Below, piece by piece: positions 54,457-63,079 of a stretch of DNA of 64,000 bases. The notes beneath the pieces are model-generated. The model made no database searches. It worked only from the letters and a program-made list of their open reading frames with translations, and was not told the DNA's origin. The position numbers were made by a program, and so were the translations under genes. Numbering within the stretch: position 1 is the first letter of the stretch; each line of letters opens with the position of its first letter. Source of the stretch: Nocardioides luteus (GTDB lineage: Bacteria > Actinomycetota > Actinomycetes > Propionibacteriales > Nocardioidaceae); the NCBI RefSeq assembly GCF_000960475.2, contig NZ_JZDQ02000005.1, positions 62,001 to 126,000 of the forward strand. The letters run 5' to 3'.

Positions 54457-55191
54457 ATGAGCGCCAGCAAACCCCTCCCGAAGACCAAGGCCGCCAAGGA
54501 CGCCGAACCGGCCCGCTCCGGCGTACGTCGCAGCCTGGTCGAGCAGGAGATCTATGACCACGCCACCCGCCTGTTCGCGGAGCGTGGGTTCGCGGGGACG
54601 AGCTTCCAGGACATCGCCGACGCTGTCGGACTGACCCGGCCGGCTCTTTACCACTACGTGAGCAGCAAAGACGAGCTCCTCGCCAAGCTGGTCGCCGAGA
54701 TCACCCAGGACTCCGCTACCGGCATCCAGGCGATCGCTGCTCGCGATGACATCGATGCCACTCGCAAGGTGCATGAGATCGTCGCTATGAGCGTGCGGCG
54801 CCAGGCTGAGAGCGCGGCGCGGTTCCAGCTCCTGATCCGCTCCGAGGCCGACCTGCCCGACGGCATCGCCGCCACGCACACGTCCGGTCGCCGCGCCGTG
54901 CTCAAGGCCATGGCCGGAGTCATCGAGGACGGAGTCGCTCAGGGCGCGTTCCGGCCGGTCGACCCGCGCGTGGCCGCGCTCGGCCTCCTGGGTATGAACA
55001 ACTGGGTCGCCTGGTGGTATCAGCCTGACGAGCGCAACGATCTCGACCATATCTGCGAGCAGTTGGCCGATATGGCCGTGGCATCACTGCGCAACCCCGA
55101 TGGCGATGCCGCGAGTCGCGCCGAGCCGCGCGACGTCCTGCGACTGATCCGCCGCGATCTCGATCACCTGGAGGATCTGCTCGACGGCTGA
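54457..55191 (+). CDS. TetR-family regulator of the aromatic cluster
   Basis: A 244-aa protein with an extended basic N-terminus, TetR helix-turn-helix (DHATRLFAERGFAGTSFQDI, then ADAVGLTRPALYHYVSSKDE) and an all-helical C-domain (LIRSEADLPDGIAATHTSGRRAVLKAM; WVAWWYQPDERNDLDHICEQ) of the TetR_C_33/KstR2-like sort. It lies between the thiolase and carboxylase genes, and TTGACG palindromes occur at its own and three neighbouring promoters. It is the best candidate repressor, released probably by an aryl-CoA or aromatic acid. Confidence 0.88.
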   Translation: MSASKPLPKTKAAKDAEPARSGVRRSLVEQEIYDHATRLFAERGFAGTSFQDIADAVGLTRPALYHYVSSKDELLAKLVAEITQDSATGIQAIAARDDIDATRKVHEIVAMSVRRQAESAARFQLLIRSEADLPDGIAATHTSGRRAVLKAMAGVIEDGVAQGAFRPVDPRVAALGLLGMNNWVAWWYQPDERNDLDHICEQLADMAVASLRNPDGDAASRAEPRDVLRLIRRDLDHLEDLLDG

Positions 55192-55215
55192 GCAGCGCCG
55201 ACTCGTTCCTTCCTC

Positions 55216-55241
55216 GGGCCTCCGCGTGATCGCGGGGGCCC
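55216..55241 (+). terminator. Terminator after the TetR gene
   Basis: GGGCCTCCGCG (55216-55226) pairs with CGCGGGGGCCC (55231-55241) with one G-U pair and a TGAT loop, 25 bp after the TetR stop. Confidence 0.65.
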
Positions 55242-55276
55242 GATGTGTATCTGGCAGATCATCCTATTTACGCATA

Positions 55277-55315
55277 CGTCAACCTATTGACGTTACTGTC
55301 GAATCGATCTAGCGT
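55277..55315 (+). promoter_or_regulatory. Promoter/operator of the carboxylase operon
   Basis: The palindrome CGTCAACCTATTGACG is at 55277-55292. Its right arm TTGACG is 17 bp from TAGCGT (55310-55315). The arrangement equals that at 47.1 and 51.9 kb. The transcript would start about 30 bp before the ATG at 55350. Confidence 0.7.
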
Positions 55316-55349
55316 CTGTGACTACGGACACAACGAAACGAGGATGCTC

Positions 55350-57455
55350 ATGGCTTACGTCATCGGTGTCGACGTCGGCGGAACCTTCACGGACGCCGTG
55401 CTCGACGACGACGCAGGGAACATCGTCGCGGCGAAGGCGCCGTCGACACCGCCGGACTACTCCCAAGGCGTGATGGACGTGCTGGCAGTGCTGGCCGAGC
55501 AGCTCGGCCTGCCGGTAGAGCAGATGCTGGCCGACACCCATCACATCGCTCACGGCACGACTTCGTCGCTGAACGCCCTGGTCATGGGCAACGTGCCGCC
55601 CGTCGGCTTCCTGACCACGGTCGGGCATCGCGACTCGATCTTCATCATGAACGTCGAGGGCCGCTACCTCGGTGGATCACCCGACCAGCTCCAGAACGTC
55701 CTGGGGCAGAGCAAGGACCACGGTCTGCTGCCCAAACGGCACGCGCTGGAGGTTGTCGAGCGCATTGACCGCGACGGCACAGTCGTCGTTCCCCTGGACG
55801 AGGAGTCGGTGCGTACCGCGGTTCGTAGGCTCCTCGACGCCGACGTCAAGGCGATCGCGGTCTCGCTGCTGTGGTCTTTCAAGAATCCGGCCCACGAGCA
55901 GCGGATCCGTGAGATCGTCCACGAGATCGACCCCGGCATGTTCGTCTCCCTCTCCTCTGAGGTGAGCCCGCGGATCCGGGAGTTCGCCCGCAGCTCCACC
56001 ACGGTGATGAGCGCCCAGATCGGTCCCGGCCTGCGCGACTACCTCGGGTCTCTCGAGGGCCGGCTGCGCGAGCACGGCCTTGCCGGCCCGCTCCTTGTCA
56101 TGCAGAGCAACGGTGGCGCCATCGCCGCCGCCGAAGCGCCCGCCACGGCCATCAGCACGGTGGGCTCTGTCCTCACCGGCGGTGTGGTCGGCGCCGTCTC
56201 GCTCGGCGAGCAGCTGGGACACCGCAACATCATCTCCACCGACGTCGGGGGCACGACATTCCTCGTCGGTCTGGTCGTTGACGGTGAGCCGGTGCGGACC
56301 AGTAGCACGATCATCAACCACCACCCGATCAACGTGCCGACCCTCGAGGTCCACGCCATCGGCTCGGGCGGAGGTGCCATCGCTTGGCTCGACAAGGGCG
56401 GGAACCTACAAGTTGGCCCGCGCAGCGCACAGTCGGTGCCTGGTCCCGCGTGCTACGACGCGGGCGGCACCGAGCCGACCAATACCGACGCCAACCTTGT
56501 GCTCGGGATCCTCCCGGAGGCGGGCTTGCTCGGCGGACGCAAGGCGCTCAACCTCGAGGCGGCGCGCGAAGCCATCCGGTTGAAGATCGCCGAGCCCCTC
56601 GGCCTCAGCGTCGAGGACGCCGCTGCCGCGATCTACGCGATCCAGAACGCCCAGACCGGTGACCTGCTTCGCAAGACCGTGGTCGAGACCGGCCACGATC
56701 CCCGCGACTTCGTCCTCTACGCCTTCGGTGGGGCCGGCCCCGCCTACTGCGGTTTCTACGCCGCCGAGGTCGGTGTCAAGGAGTGCATCGTGCCGCTCGG
56801 ACCGGTCGCCTCCGCCTTCTCCGCCTACGGCCTCGCGTCCTCCGACATCGTGCTCGCCTCCGAGCTCTCGGATCCTGGCCAGATGCCGCTCGACCCGGCC
56901 CGCGCGATGGAGAACTTCGCCTCGCTGGAGGAGCAGGTGCGATCTGCCCTGGAGCGGCAGGGGCTCGACTTCGAGCGGATCGAGCTCGTCCGCTCGCTCG
57001 ACCTGCGCTACACCGCGCAGCTCGCAGAGGTTGCCGTCGAGGTCCCGGCGGGCACGCTCGACACGGCGGCGATGACCCAAGTGACGGGCGACTTCGAGCA
57101 GCGCTACGCCGAGCTCTTCGGCGAGGGCACCGGCTTCAGCGCCGCCGGCGTCCAGGCGATCACCTTCCGCGTCCGCGGCACGGGCGTGCTGCCGTTCTCA
57201 CCTGCCCTGCCGAAGGTGGATTCGGCTGCCGACCCCGATCCGTCCGTGGCGCTCCACGCGACCCGCAAGGTCTGCCTCGATCCCCGTCTGGGTTACGCCG
57301 ACACCCCGGTCTACGACTACCGCAAGCTGCGGGCCGGCCATCGAATCACTGGTCCGGCGATCATCGAGGTCCCCACGACCACCGTCGTGGTACCGCCGGA
57401 GATGACCGGCACCGTCGACCACCTCGGCAACCTGACCATCACCACCAGGAATTAG
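55350..57455 (+). CDS. Hydantoinase/oxoprolinase A-type ATPase subunit (acetophenone/acetone carboxylase-like)
   Basis: A 701-aa protein of the HyuA family: GVDVGGTFTDAVLDDD (ATP phosphate loop), HGTTSSLNAL, SSEVSPRIREFARSSTTVMSA, SNGGAIAA and STDVGGTTFLVGLV. ATG at 55350 is seven bases after a GAGG and begins MAYVIGVDVGG as in homologues; the longer frame from 55245 includes promoter sequence. The family uses ATP in hydantoin or oxoproline opening, or in ketone carboxylation. With an aryl ligase and thiolase in the regulon, ketone carboxylation is the more attractive role. Confidence 0.88.
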   Translation: MAYVIGVDVGGTFTDAVLDDDAGNIVAAKAPSTPPDYSQGVMDVLAVLAEQLGLPVEQMLADTHHIAHGTTSSLNALVMGNVPPVGFLTTVGHRDSIFIMNVEGRYLGGSPDQLQNVLGQSKDHGLLPKRHALEVVERIDRDGTVVVPLDEESVRTAVRRLLDADVKAIAVSLLWSFKNPAHEQRIREIVHEIDPGMFVSLSSEVSPRIREFARSSTTVMSAQIGPGLRDYLGSLEGRLREHGLAGPLLVMQSNGGAIAAAEAPATAISTVGSVLTGGVVGAVSLGEQLGHRNIISTDVGGTTFLVGLVVDGEPVRTSSTIINHHPINVPTLEVHAIGSGGGAIAWLDKGGNLQVGPRSAQSVPGPACYDAGGTEPTNTDANLVLGILPEAGLLGGRKALNLEAAREAIRLKIAEPLGLSVEDAAAAIYAIQNAQTGDLLRKTVVETGHDPRDFVLYAFGGAGPAYCGFYAAEVGVKECIVPLGPVASAFSAYGLASSDIVLASELSDPGQMPLDPARAMENFASLEEQVRSALERQGLDFERIELVRSLDLRYTAQLAEVAVEVPAGTLDTAAMTQVTGDFEQRYAELFGEGTGFSAAGVQAITFRVRGTGVLPFSPALPKVDSAADPDPSVALHATRKVCLDPRLGYADTPVYDYRKLRAGHRITGPAIIEVPTTTVVVPPEMTGTVDHLGNLTITTRN

Positions 57456-57465
57456 AGGAACTGAC

Positions 57466-59784
57466 ATGACGATGCAGATACCCGGCTCGGAGCACTTCTC
57501 CAGCCGTCCTACGAACCTCGACGAGATCACGTCCGGACTGCCCGAGACCCTCGAGGTCCACACGGTCACGCAGGAGCAGATCGACGACCTCGACCCGCTG
57601 ACCTACGAGGTCGTACGCCACCGGCTCTGGTCGGTCACCGAGGAGATGGGCGAGGCGCTCAAGCGCATGTCGGGCTCCCCGATCGTCACCGACGCCAACG
57701 ACTTCGACTTCGCCATCTGCGACGAGCTCGGACAAGAGGTGCAGGTCGGCCTCTACAACACGATGCTCGCCGGAGCCGTCGACCTCGCGATCTACTGGAC
57801 CCTGCGCAACCGGTCCCACAATCCCGGCATCCGCGAGGGCGACATGTTCCTCTGCAACGACCCGTGGGTCGGCGGCGGGCTGCACCAGAACGACGTGATC
57901 GTCTTCCAGCCGGTCTTCCATGAGGGCAAGCTCTTCGCCTGGACCAGCGCGATCTGCCACGAACCGGACCTCGGCGGTGTGGGACTTGGCTCGTTCAGTC
58001 CGGCCGCCCAGGACGTCTTCTCCGAGGCGCTCCCGACCCCGCCGATCAAGGTGGTCAAGGACTTCGATCTCCAGGACGACGTTGTCGACGTGTGGATCCG
58101 CCGCTCGCGGGTGCCGATGCTGGTCAACCTCGACCTGCGCGCCAAGGTCGGCTCCAACACAGTCGGCCGCAAGCGGCTCGAAGAGGTCATCTCCCAGTAC
58201 GGCGCCGACACCGTCAAAGCCGTGATGAAGCGGATGATGGCCGACGCCGAGGGCCGGCTACGCGGCAAGCTCGGCGAACTGCCCGACGGAACCTGGCAGG
58301 CGACCGGCTACCAGGACCAGTCCCACGAGGGCGACCGCGGCGTCCACAAGATCACCGTGGCGATGACGAAGCAAGACGACCACCTGACCTTCGACTTCAC
58401 CGGGACCGACCCGCAGGCCGGCATGATCAACTGCACCTACGCCGGCATGCGCGGCGGCGTGATGCTCGCCCTGCTGCCGATCCTGGCCAACGACATCCCG
58501 TGGTCGGCCGGCGGCCTGATGCGCTGCTTCGACCTCGTGTCTGAAGAGGGCACGATCAACAACGCGACCTATCCCGCGGCCGTCAGCCGCGGCCCGATCG
58601 GCCCCGCGTGGTTGACCGGCACCTTGGTCGCCCAGTGTCTGTCGCAGATGCTCGACCGGTCCGCCGATCTGGGCAAGAGTGTCCAAGCCGCCTGCTGTGG
58701 GACGTGGGACACGGCGGTCGTGGCCGGGCTCGACGAGCGCAGTGACGTCCCAACGCCGTTCCTCAACGTGATGATGGAGCCGATGGCCGGTGGCTTCGGC
58801 GCTCGACCCGAGATGGACGGCATGGACACGGGTGGCCTGTTCTGCATTCCGATGGGCCGTATCCCCGATGTCGAGATGACCGAGTTCCTCTATCCTCTGC
58901 TCACCCTGTGGCGTCGCGAGGAGCCCGACTCCGGTGGCCCGGGACGCCAGCGCGGCGGTGTGAGCGCCTCGCTGGCGGTCACTCTGCACGGGTCGTCTCA
59001 GCCGGCCGGGCTGGTGCTGGCCTCGGCCGGCAAGGCCGTCTCGCAGAACAACGGCCTCGCGGGCGGCTATCCGGGCAACACCGGGCTGGACGCCGTCGCC
59101 CGCCGGGTCGACATCGGACAGATTCTCGCCGAGGGCCGCATCCCCCAGTCCTTGGATGACTTCGGCGGCGATGTCGAGATCGGGAACTGCTATGCGCAGT
59201 CCTACCTCGCGCCGGGCGAGGTCCTCTACATGAACTGGCAGGGCGGTGGCGGATACGGCGACCCGCTTCTGCGCGACCCGCATGCAGTTCGCCACGACGT
59301 CGTCGAGGACAAGGTCAGCGCCATCGCCGCCGCCGCCGTCTACGGCGTCGTCCTCACCGAGGGTGAGGTCGACCATGCAGCAACCGGGCGCCGTCGGGCG
59401 GAGATGCGCGACGAGCGACGGAAGCGGTCGCGGACCGAGACCCGGGACCGTGGCAAGCTCGACACGGCTCGTGCACGTCGTATCGATGACAACCTCGTCA
59501 TCGACGGCGACACGGTCGGCTGCGCCCACTGCGGTCATGGTCTCGCCGATGTCACCCGGGACGTTTCGCTCGGACTCGCGATCTACGACGGCCCGTCCAC
59601 CGACGCCGGCCCCCAGGTCACCTCCGATCCCGCGCACTACGTCGACGAGGTGATCGTCTTCCGCCAGCGCTGCTGTCCAGGCTGCTGGACCGCGATCACT
59701 TCGTCGATCGTCCCGGCTGACCACATCGACTCGACCGAAGACGTCTCGCGCATCGGAGTCGCCGGTCTAGTCGCCACTCAGTAG
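57466..59784 (+). CDS. Hydantoinase B-type subunit with C-terminal zinc-ribbon extension (carboxylase-like)
   Basis: A 772-aa protein. Residues about 40-600 are HyuB (LTYEVVRHRLWSVTEEMGEALKRMSGSPIVTDANDFDFAI; CNDPWVGGGLHQND; GGFGARPEMDGMD). The next ~80 residues are basic and probably helical. The end carries a CAHCGHG ... CCPGCW pair (about 685-740), a likely zinc ribbon resembling the small zinc-binding gamma subunit of acetone carboxylase. Fusion of that module to HyuB supports carboxylase rather than hydantoinase activity. It lies 10 bp behind the A subunit. Confidence 0.87.
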   Translation: MTMQIPGSEHFSSRPTNLDEITSGLPETLEVHTVTQEQIDDLDPLTYEVVRHRLWSVTEEMGEALKRMSGSPIVTDANDFDFAICDELGQEVQVGLYNTMLAGAVDLAIYWTLRNRSHNPGIREGDMFLCNDPWVGGGLHQNDVIVFQPVFHEGKLFAWTSAICHEPDLGGVGLGSFSPAAQDVFSEALPTPPIKVVKDFDLQDDVVDVWIRRSRVPMLVNLDLRAKVGSNTVGRKRLEEVISQYGADTVKAVMKRMMADAEGRLRGKLGELPDGTWQATGYQDQSHEGDRGVHKITVAMTKQDDHLTFDFTGTDPQAGMINCTYAGMRGGVMLALLPILANDIPWSAGGLMRCFDLVSEEGTINNATYPAAVSRGPIGPAWLTGTLVAQCLSQMLDRSADLGKSVQAACCGTWDTAVVAGLDERSDVPTPFLNVMMEPMAGGFGARPEMDGMDTGGLFCIPMGRIPDVEMTEFLYPLLTLWRREEPDSGGPGRQRGGVSASLAVTLHGSSQPAGLVLASAGKAVSQNNGLAGGYPGNTGLDAVARRVDIGQILAEGRIPQSLDDFGGDVEIGNCYAQSYLAPGEVLYMNWQGGGGYGDPLLRDPHAVRHDVVEDKVSAIAAAAVYGVVLTEGEVDHAATGRRRAEMRDERRKRSRTETRDRGKLDTARARRIDDNLVIDGDTVGCAHCGHGLADVTRDVSLGLAIYDGPSTDAGPQVTSDPAHYVDEVIVFRQRCCPGCWTAITSSIVPADHIDSTEDVSRIGVAGLVATQ

Positions 59785-59790
59785 ATTTCG

Positions 59791-59824
59791 CTGCCCCGCA
59801 GCCCCGGCCGGGGCTGCGGGGCAG
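59791..59824 (+). terminator. Terminator of the carboxylase operon
   Basis: CTGCCCCGCAGCCCC (59791-59805), loop GGCC, and its perfect complement (59810-59824) form a 15-bp GC stem directly after the stop codon, followed by TTCG. Confidence 0.85.
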
Positions 59825-59985
59825 TTCGTCGGGTGGCGACACCGCGTTTTCCCGGACAGCCCGCCATGGGCAGCCGGGGGTCACGCAGGTGCTGCAGGTG
59901 GTCGCGGAGAACGTACGTCAGCGTCTGGTGCTGTTATCCCCGCGGCGACCGGGTCCGCAGGGATGGTAGTTCGCGGGCCAGAGGG

Positions 59986-60801
59986 TCAGGCGCCCTTGTC
60001 GCCGAACACGTCGGAGAGCGGGTCGGCCTCGAAGTACGCGGTCTTGACCTTCAGCCACTCGCCGCTGAGGACCATGTCCTTCAGGACGCCGTCGATCTGC
60101 TCCTTGCGCGGGTCGCCGGAGCGGATCACGAACCCGATCGGGGCGTCGTCGACGGGGTAGACGATCGGCTCCTCCAGGACGATGGGGGCGCTCTTGATGA
60201 TCGACTGGGCGTACGGGGCTCCGTGGAACAACGCGTCCGCCTCGCCGCGCTCGATGAGCTGGACGGCAGCGCTCACGGTGGGGGCCTTGACGACCTTGAC
60301 GTCGTGGTACTTGTCCCGCAGGTAGGACTCCTGGATGGCGCCGTCGACGACCGCGATCCTCTTCCCGTCGACGTCGCGGCGTGTCCGGATGGTCGATCCC
60401 TCGGGGGTGAGGAAGGCGACGTACGTCGAGAAGTACGGCGCGCTGAAGTCGAAGTCCCGCTCGAGGTCCGAGGTCTGCGTGACCTGGGCCCCGATCATGT
60501 CGATCTTGCCCGCTCGCAGGGCCGGGAAGAGCTCGTTGAAGTCCATCGGCACGAACTCGGGCTCGACGCCCATGCCTTCGGCGACGCCGCGTGCCATCTC
60601 GTAGTCGAAGCCCAAGGTCTCGCCGCCGCTCTGGAAGTAGACGGGTTCGGTGCTCTCGACACCGATCCGGAGGGTGCTGCTGCCGACCGCGGCGCTCGCC
60701 TTGTCGGTGGCGGAGGGCGCGGGGTGCGAGAAGTGTGCGCTGAAGACGATGACGCCCAGGAGGGCAGCTGCGCCGGCGACGACCAACTTGATCTTGTTCA
60801 T
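59986..60801 (-). CDS. Amino-acid-type ABC solute-binding protein
   Basis: A 271-aa exported protein from ATG 60801. Signal/anchor MNKIKLVVAGAAALLGVIVF has no lipobox Cys. The SBP_bac_3 fold follows: LRIGVESTEPVYFQSGGETLGFDYEMARGVAEGMG, DMIGAQVTQTSDLERDFDFSAPY, RDVDGKRIAVVDGAIQESYL, GEADALFHGAPYA. Usually such proteins deliver polar amino acids to an ABC importer, but no permease or ATPase gene is adjacent. It is upstream-facing to the galactosidase genes in the same orientation. Confidence 0.86.
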   Translation of the reverse strand: MNKIKLVVAGAAALLGVIVFSAHFSHPAPSATDKASAAVGSSTLRIGVESTEPVYFQSGGETLGFDYEMARGVAEGMGVEPEFVPMDFNELFPALRAGKIDMIGAQVTQTSDLERDFDFSAPYFSTYVAFLTPEGSTIRTRRDVDGKRIAVVDGAIQESYLRDKYHDVKVVKAPTVSAAVQLIERGEADALFHGAPYAQSIIKSAPIVLEEPIVYPVDDAPIGFVIRSGDPRKEQIDGVLKDMVLSGEWLKVKTAYFEADPLSDVFGDKGA

Positions 60802-60937
60802 GTGGGGGATCCTGTTGCTGGGGACGTAGGCACCGTCATCCAGACAACTGGACCCGTACGTCACGTGGCGCGTGCCTCGGCCAACACGACGCGAACGCAC
60901 GGTGAATCCCGGGGTGCCGCAGCGGCCGGCCCTGGGT

Positions 60938-63079
60938 TCACGCCACCTCCGCGACCAGGTGCACGATGACCAGGTCGTCGGCCTCCAGCAGGGGAGCGAT
61001 GATGCCGACCTCGTCGAGCAGCCGACCGCTCATCACCGTGCCGCCGTCGTACCAGGCGGGTCGCGGGCGGTCCTTGGGCGACACTGAAAGAGGCACCGGC
61101 GTCACCCGGTACGCGGTCTCCGGGGTCAGGCCGGGGAACCGGATGCGGCCGGCCGGCTGGCCCAGCGTGTGGTCGAGCGCCGACACCCGGAACAGCGCCT
61201 CGCGCCCGTCGGGGGCGACCGCGCCGTCGAGCTGGAGGCCGCCGGGCACGGTGTCCGCCCGTACGACGCGGCCGGAGTGGAGCAGCCCGCGGAACCGCTT
61301 GTGCAGCGCGATCCAGGCCCGGAGCTCCTCGCGCTCGTCCTCCGGCATGGTGGTGAGGTCCCGCTCGATGCCGAGATGTCCCCAGATGGCGGTGCCGGCC
61401 CGGAAGCGCAGGGTGTGCCGGCGTCCGGTGGTGTGGTCGGCGCTCGCTCCCACATGGGTGCCCATCAGCTCGGGCGGGAGGGTCAGCCCGGTCCACCGGA
61501 CCAGCCGGTGCCCCTCGTGCGCGTCGATGCAGTCGGAGACCCAGGCCCGGTCGGTCCGCTCGAGGACTCCCAGGTCGAGGCGTCCGCCACCGCCGCAGCA
61601 GGACTCGATCTCGAGCCCGGGATGTTCGGCACGGAGTGCGTCCATCAGGCGATAGGCAGCGAGCGTCTGAAGGTGGACCGCGGGCCGGTGGTCCCGGCCG
61701 CGGCCCGCGCCGGTCAGCGCCCGGTTGTGGTCCCACTTGATGTAGGCGATGTCGTAGCGGTCCACCAGCGCCGAGATCTGGCCGAACACGTGGTCCCAGG
61801 CGTCGGGGTTGGAGAGGTCGAGGACGTGCTGGTTGCGCGAGCTGATGCCGGGACCGGCGTGGGTGCCGAGGATCCACTCGGGATGCTCCCGGGCCACGTC
61901 GGAGTCGAGGCTGACCATCTCGGGCTCGAACCACAGCCCGAACTCCATGCCCAGGCCCTGCACGGTCTTCACCAGCGGGGTGAGACCGTCGGGGAACACG
62001 TCCTCGTCCACGACCCAGTCACCCAGGGAGCTGGTGGCGTCGCGCCGCCCCTTGAACCAGCCGTCGTCGAGGACGTACCGCTCGACGCCGAGCTCGGCGG
62101 CACGCTCGGCGAGCTCGATGAGCTTGTCGGTGTCCATGTCGAAGTAGACCGCCTCCCAGGTGTTGAGGAGCACGGGTCGCTCGCGCCGAGGGTGCACGTC
62201 GCGCGCCCTCAGGTGTTCGTGGAAGCGGCCGGAGAAGGCGTCGAGCCCTTCGCCCCAGGAGGCGTAGAGCCAGGGCGAGGCGTACGTCTCGTCGTGGCCC
62301 AGGACGATCTCGCCGGGCATGAGCAGCTCGCCTCCGCGCAGCAGCTTCCAGCCGGTGAAGGAGCTCTCGGCGCAGAGCACCTGGTTGCCGCTCCAGCCGA
62401 GGTGGACACCCCAGACCCGACCGGTACGGAAGCCGAACCCGGGCCGGCCGGCGCACAGCACGGTGGCCGAGTCGTGGCCGGGCCGACCGCCCCAGGCCTC
62501 GCGGACGTGCTGTCCCTGGGTGAACGCGTGGCGCTGCGGGGTGCGTTCGTGGGCGTGCCGCCCCGCCATGTCGAGAAGCTCGTCGGCCTCGCCCGGCACC
62601 GGCAGAGCCGGCTCGAGCAGCGTCACCTCGTACGGCGTCTCCGCCAGGTTCCGCACGCTGGCACGCATGCGCAGCAGACCGTTGCCGAACAGCTCGATCT
62701 CGGTGGTCACCTCGACCTCGGCCGGCCCGTCCAGCGCGACGCTGGTGAGCCGGGTGCGGTCGGTCGACTCGGTGACCGTGTGGTCCACCGAGTCGAAGGT
62801 GAGCGCCCAGGCCTGGCCGTCGCGGCTGCCCAGCAGACCCGGACGACCCACCCAGCCACTGGTCTGCTGCGGCAGCACGGATGCCCACGAGTGCTGGTAG
62901 ATCGGCCCGTCGAGGCTCGGCATCTCCAGCGAGCGGAGGAGGTCGGGTACGTGCTCGACCGCGGTCTCGCCGAGGTCCGGTCCCCAGTGCAGGATGCACG
63001 GGAGCTCGGTGGGGTCGAGCCGGACGACCAGGCTGGTGTCGCCACGGCGGAGATGCACCCCGCGGGTCGTGCTGGTCAT
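60938..63079 (-). CDS. GH36-family alpha-galactosidase
   Basis: A 713-aa glycoside hydrolase. The catalytic nucleophile Asp is in YIKWDHNRALTG, and the acid/base Asp is in WVSDCIDAHEG. Other hallmarks are NTWEAVYFDMD, VLDDGWFKGRRDATSSLGDW, LWFEPEMVS and ESCCGGGGRLD. It has an N-terminal beta domain and no signal peptide, so it is cytosolic, releasing galactose from alpha-galactosides such as melibiose or raffinose. ATG at 63079 overlaps the stop of the GH42 gene (ATGA). The longer open frame is a shadow of that gene. Confidence 0.93.
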   Translation of the reverse strand: MTSTTRGVHLRRGDTSLVVRLDPTELPCILHWGPDLGETAVEHVPDLLRSLEMPSLDGPIYQHSWASVLPQQTSGWVGRPGLLGSRDGQAWALTFDSVDHTVTESTDRTRLTSVALDGPAEVEVTTEIELFGNGLLRMRASVRNLAETPYEVTLLEPALPVPGEADELLDMAGRHAHERTPQRHAFTQGQHVREAWGGRPGHDSATVLCAGRPGFGFRTGRVWGVHLGWSGNQVLCAESSFTGWKLLRGGELLMPGEIVLGHDETYASPWLYASWGEGLDAFSGRFHEHLRARDVHPRRERPVLLNTWEAVYFDMDTDKLIELAERAAELGVERYVLDDGWFKGRRDATSSLGDWVVDEDVFPDGLTPLVKTVQGLGMEFGLWFEPEMVSLDSDVAREHPEWILGTHAGPGISSRNQHVLDLSNPDAWDHVFGQISALVDRYDIAYIKWDHNRALTGAGRGRDHRPAVHLQTLAAYRLMDALRAEHPGLEIESCCGGGGRLDLGVLERTDRAWVSDCIDAHEGHRLVRWTGLTLPPELMGTHVGASADHTTGRRHTLRFRAGTAIWGHLGIERDLTTMPEDEREELRAWIALHKRFRGLLHSGRVVRADTVPGGLQLDGAVAPDGREALFRVSALDHTLGQPAGRIRFPGLTPETAYRVTPVPLSVSPKDRPRPAWYDGGTVMSGRLLDEVGIIAPLLEADDLVIVHLVAEVA

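Noticed and set aside
55350..59784. Assignment as a plain hydantoinase or 5-oxoprolinase
   Set aside because: Family membership is clear, but the zinc-ribbon fusion and the aryl-CoA ligase/thiolase regulon make a carboxylase at least as likely, so the call is kept open.
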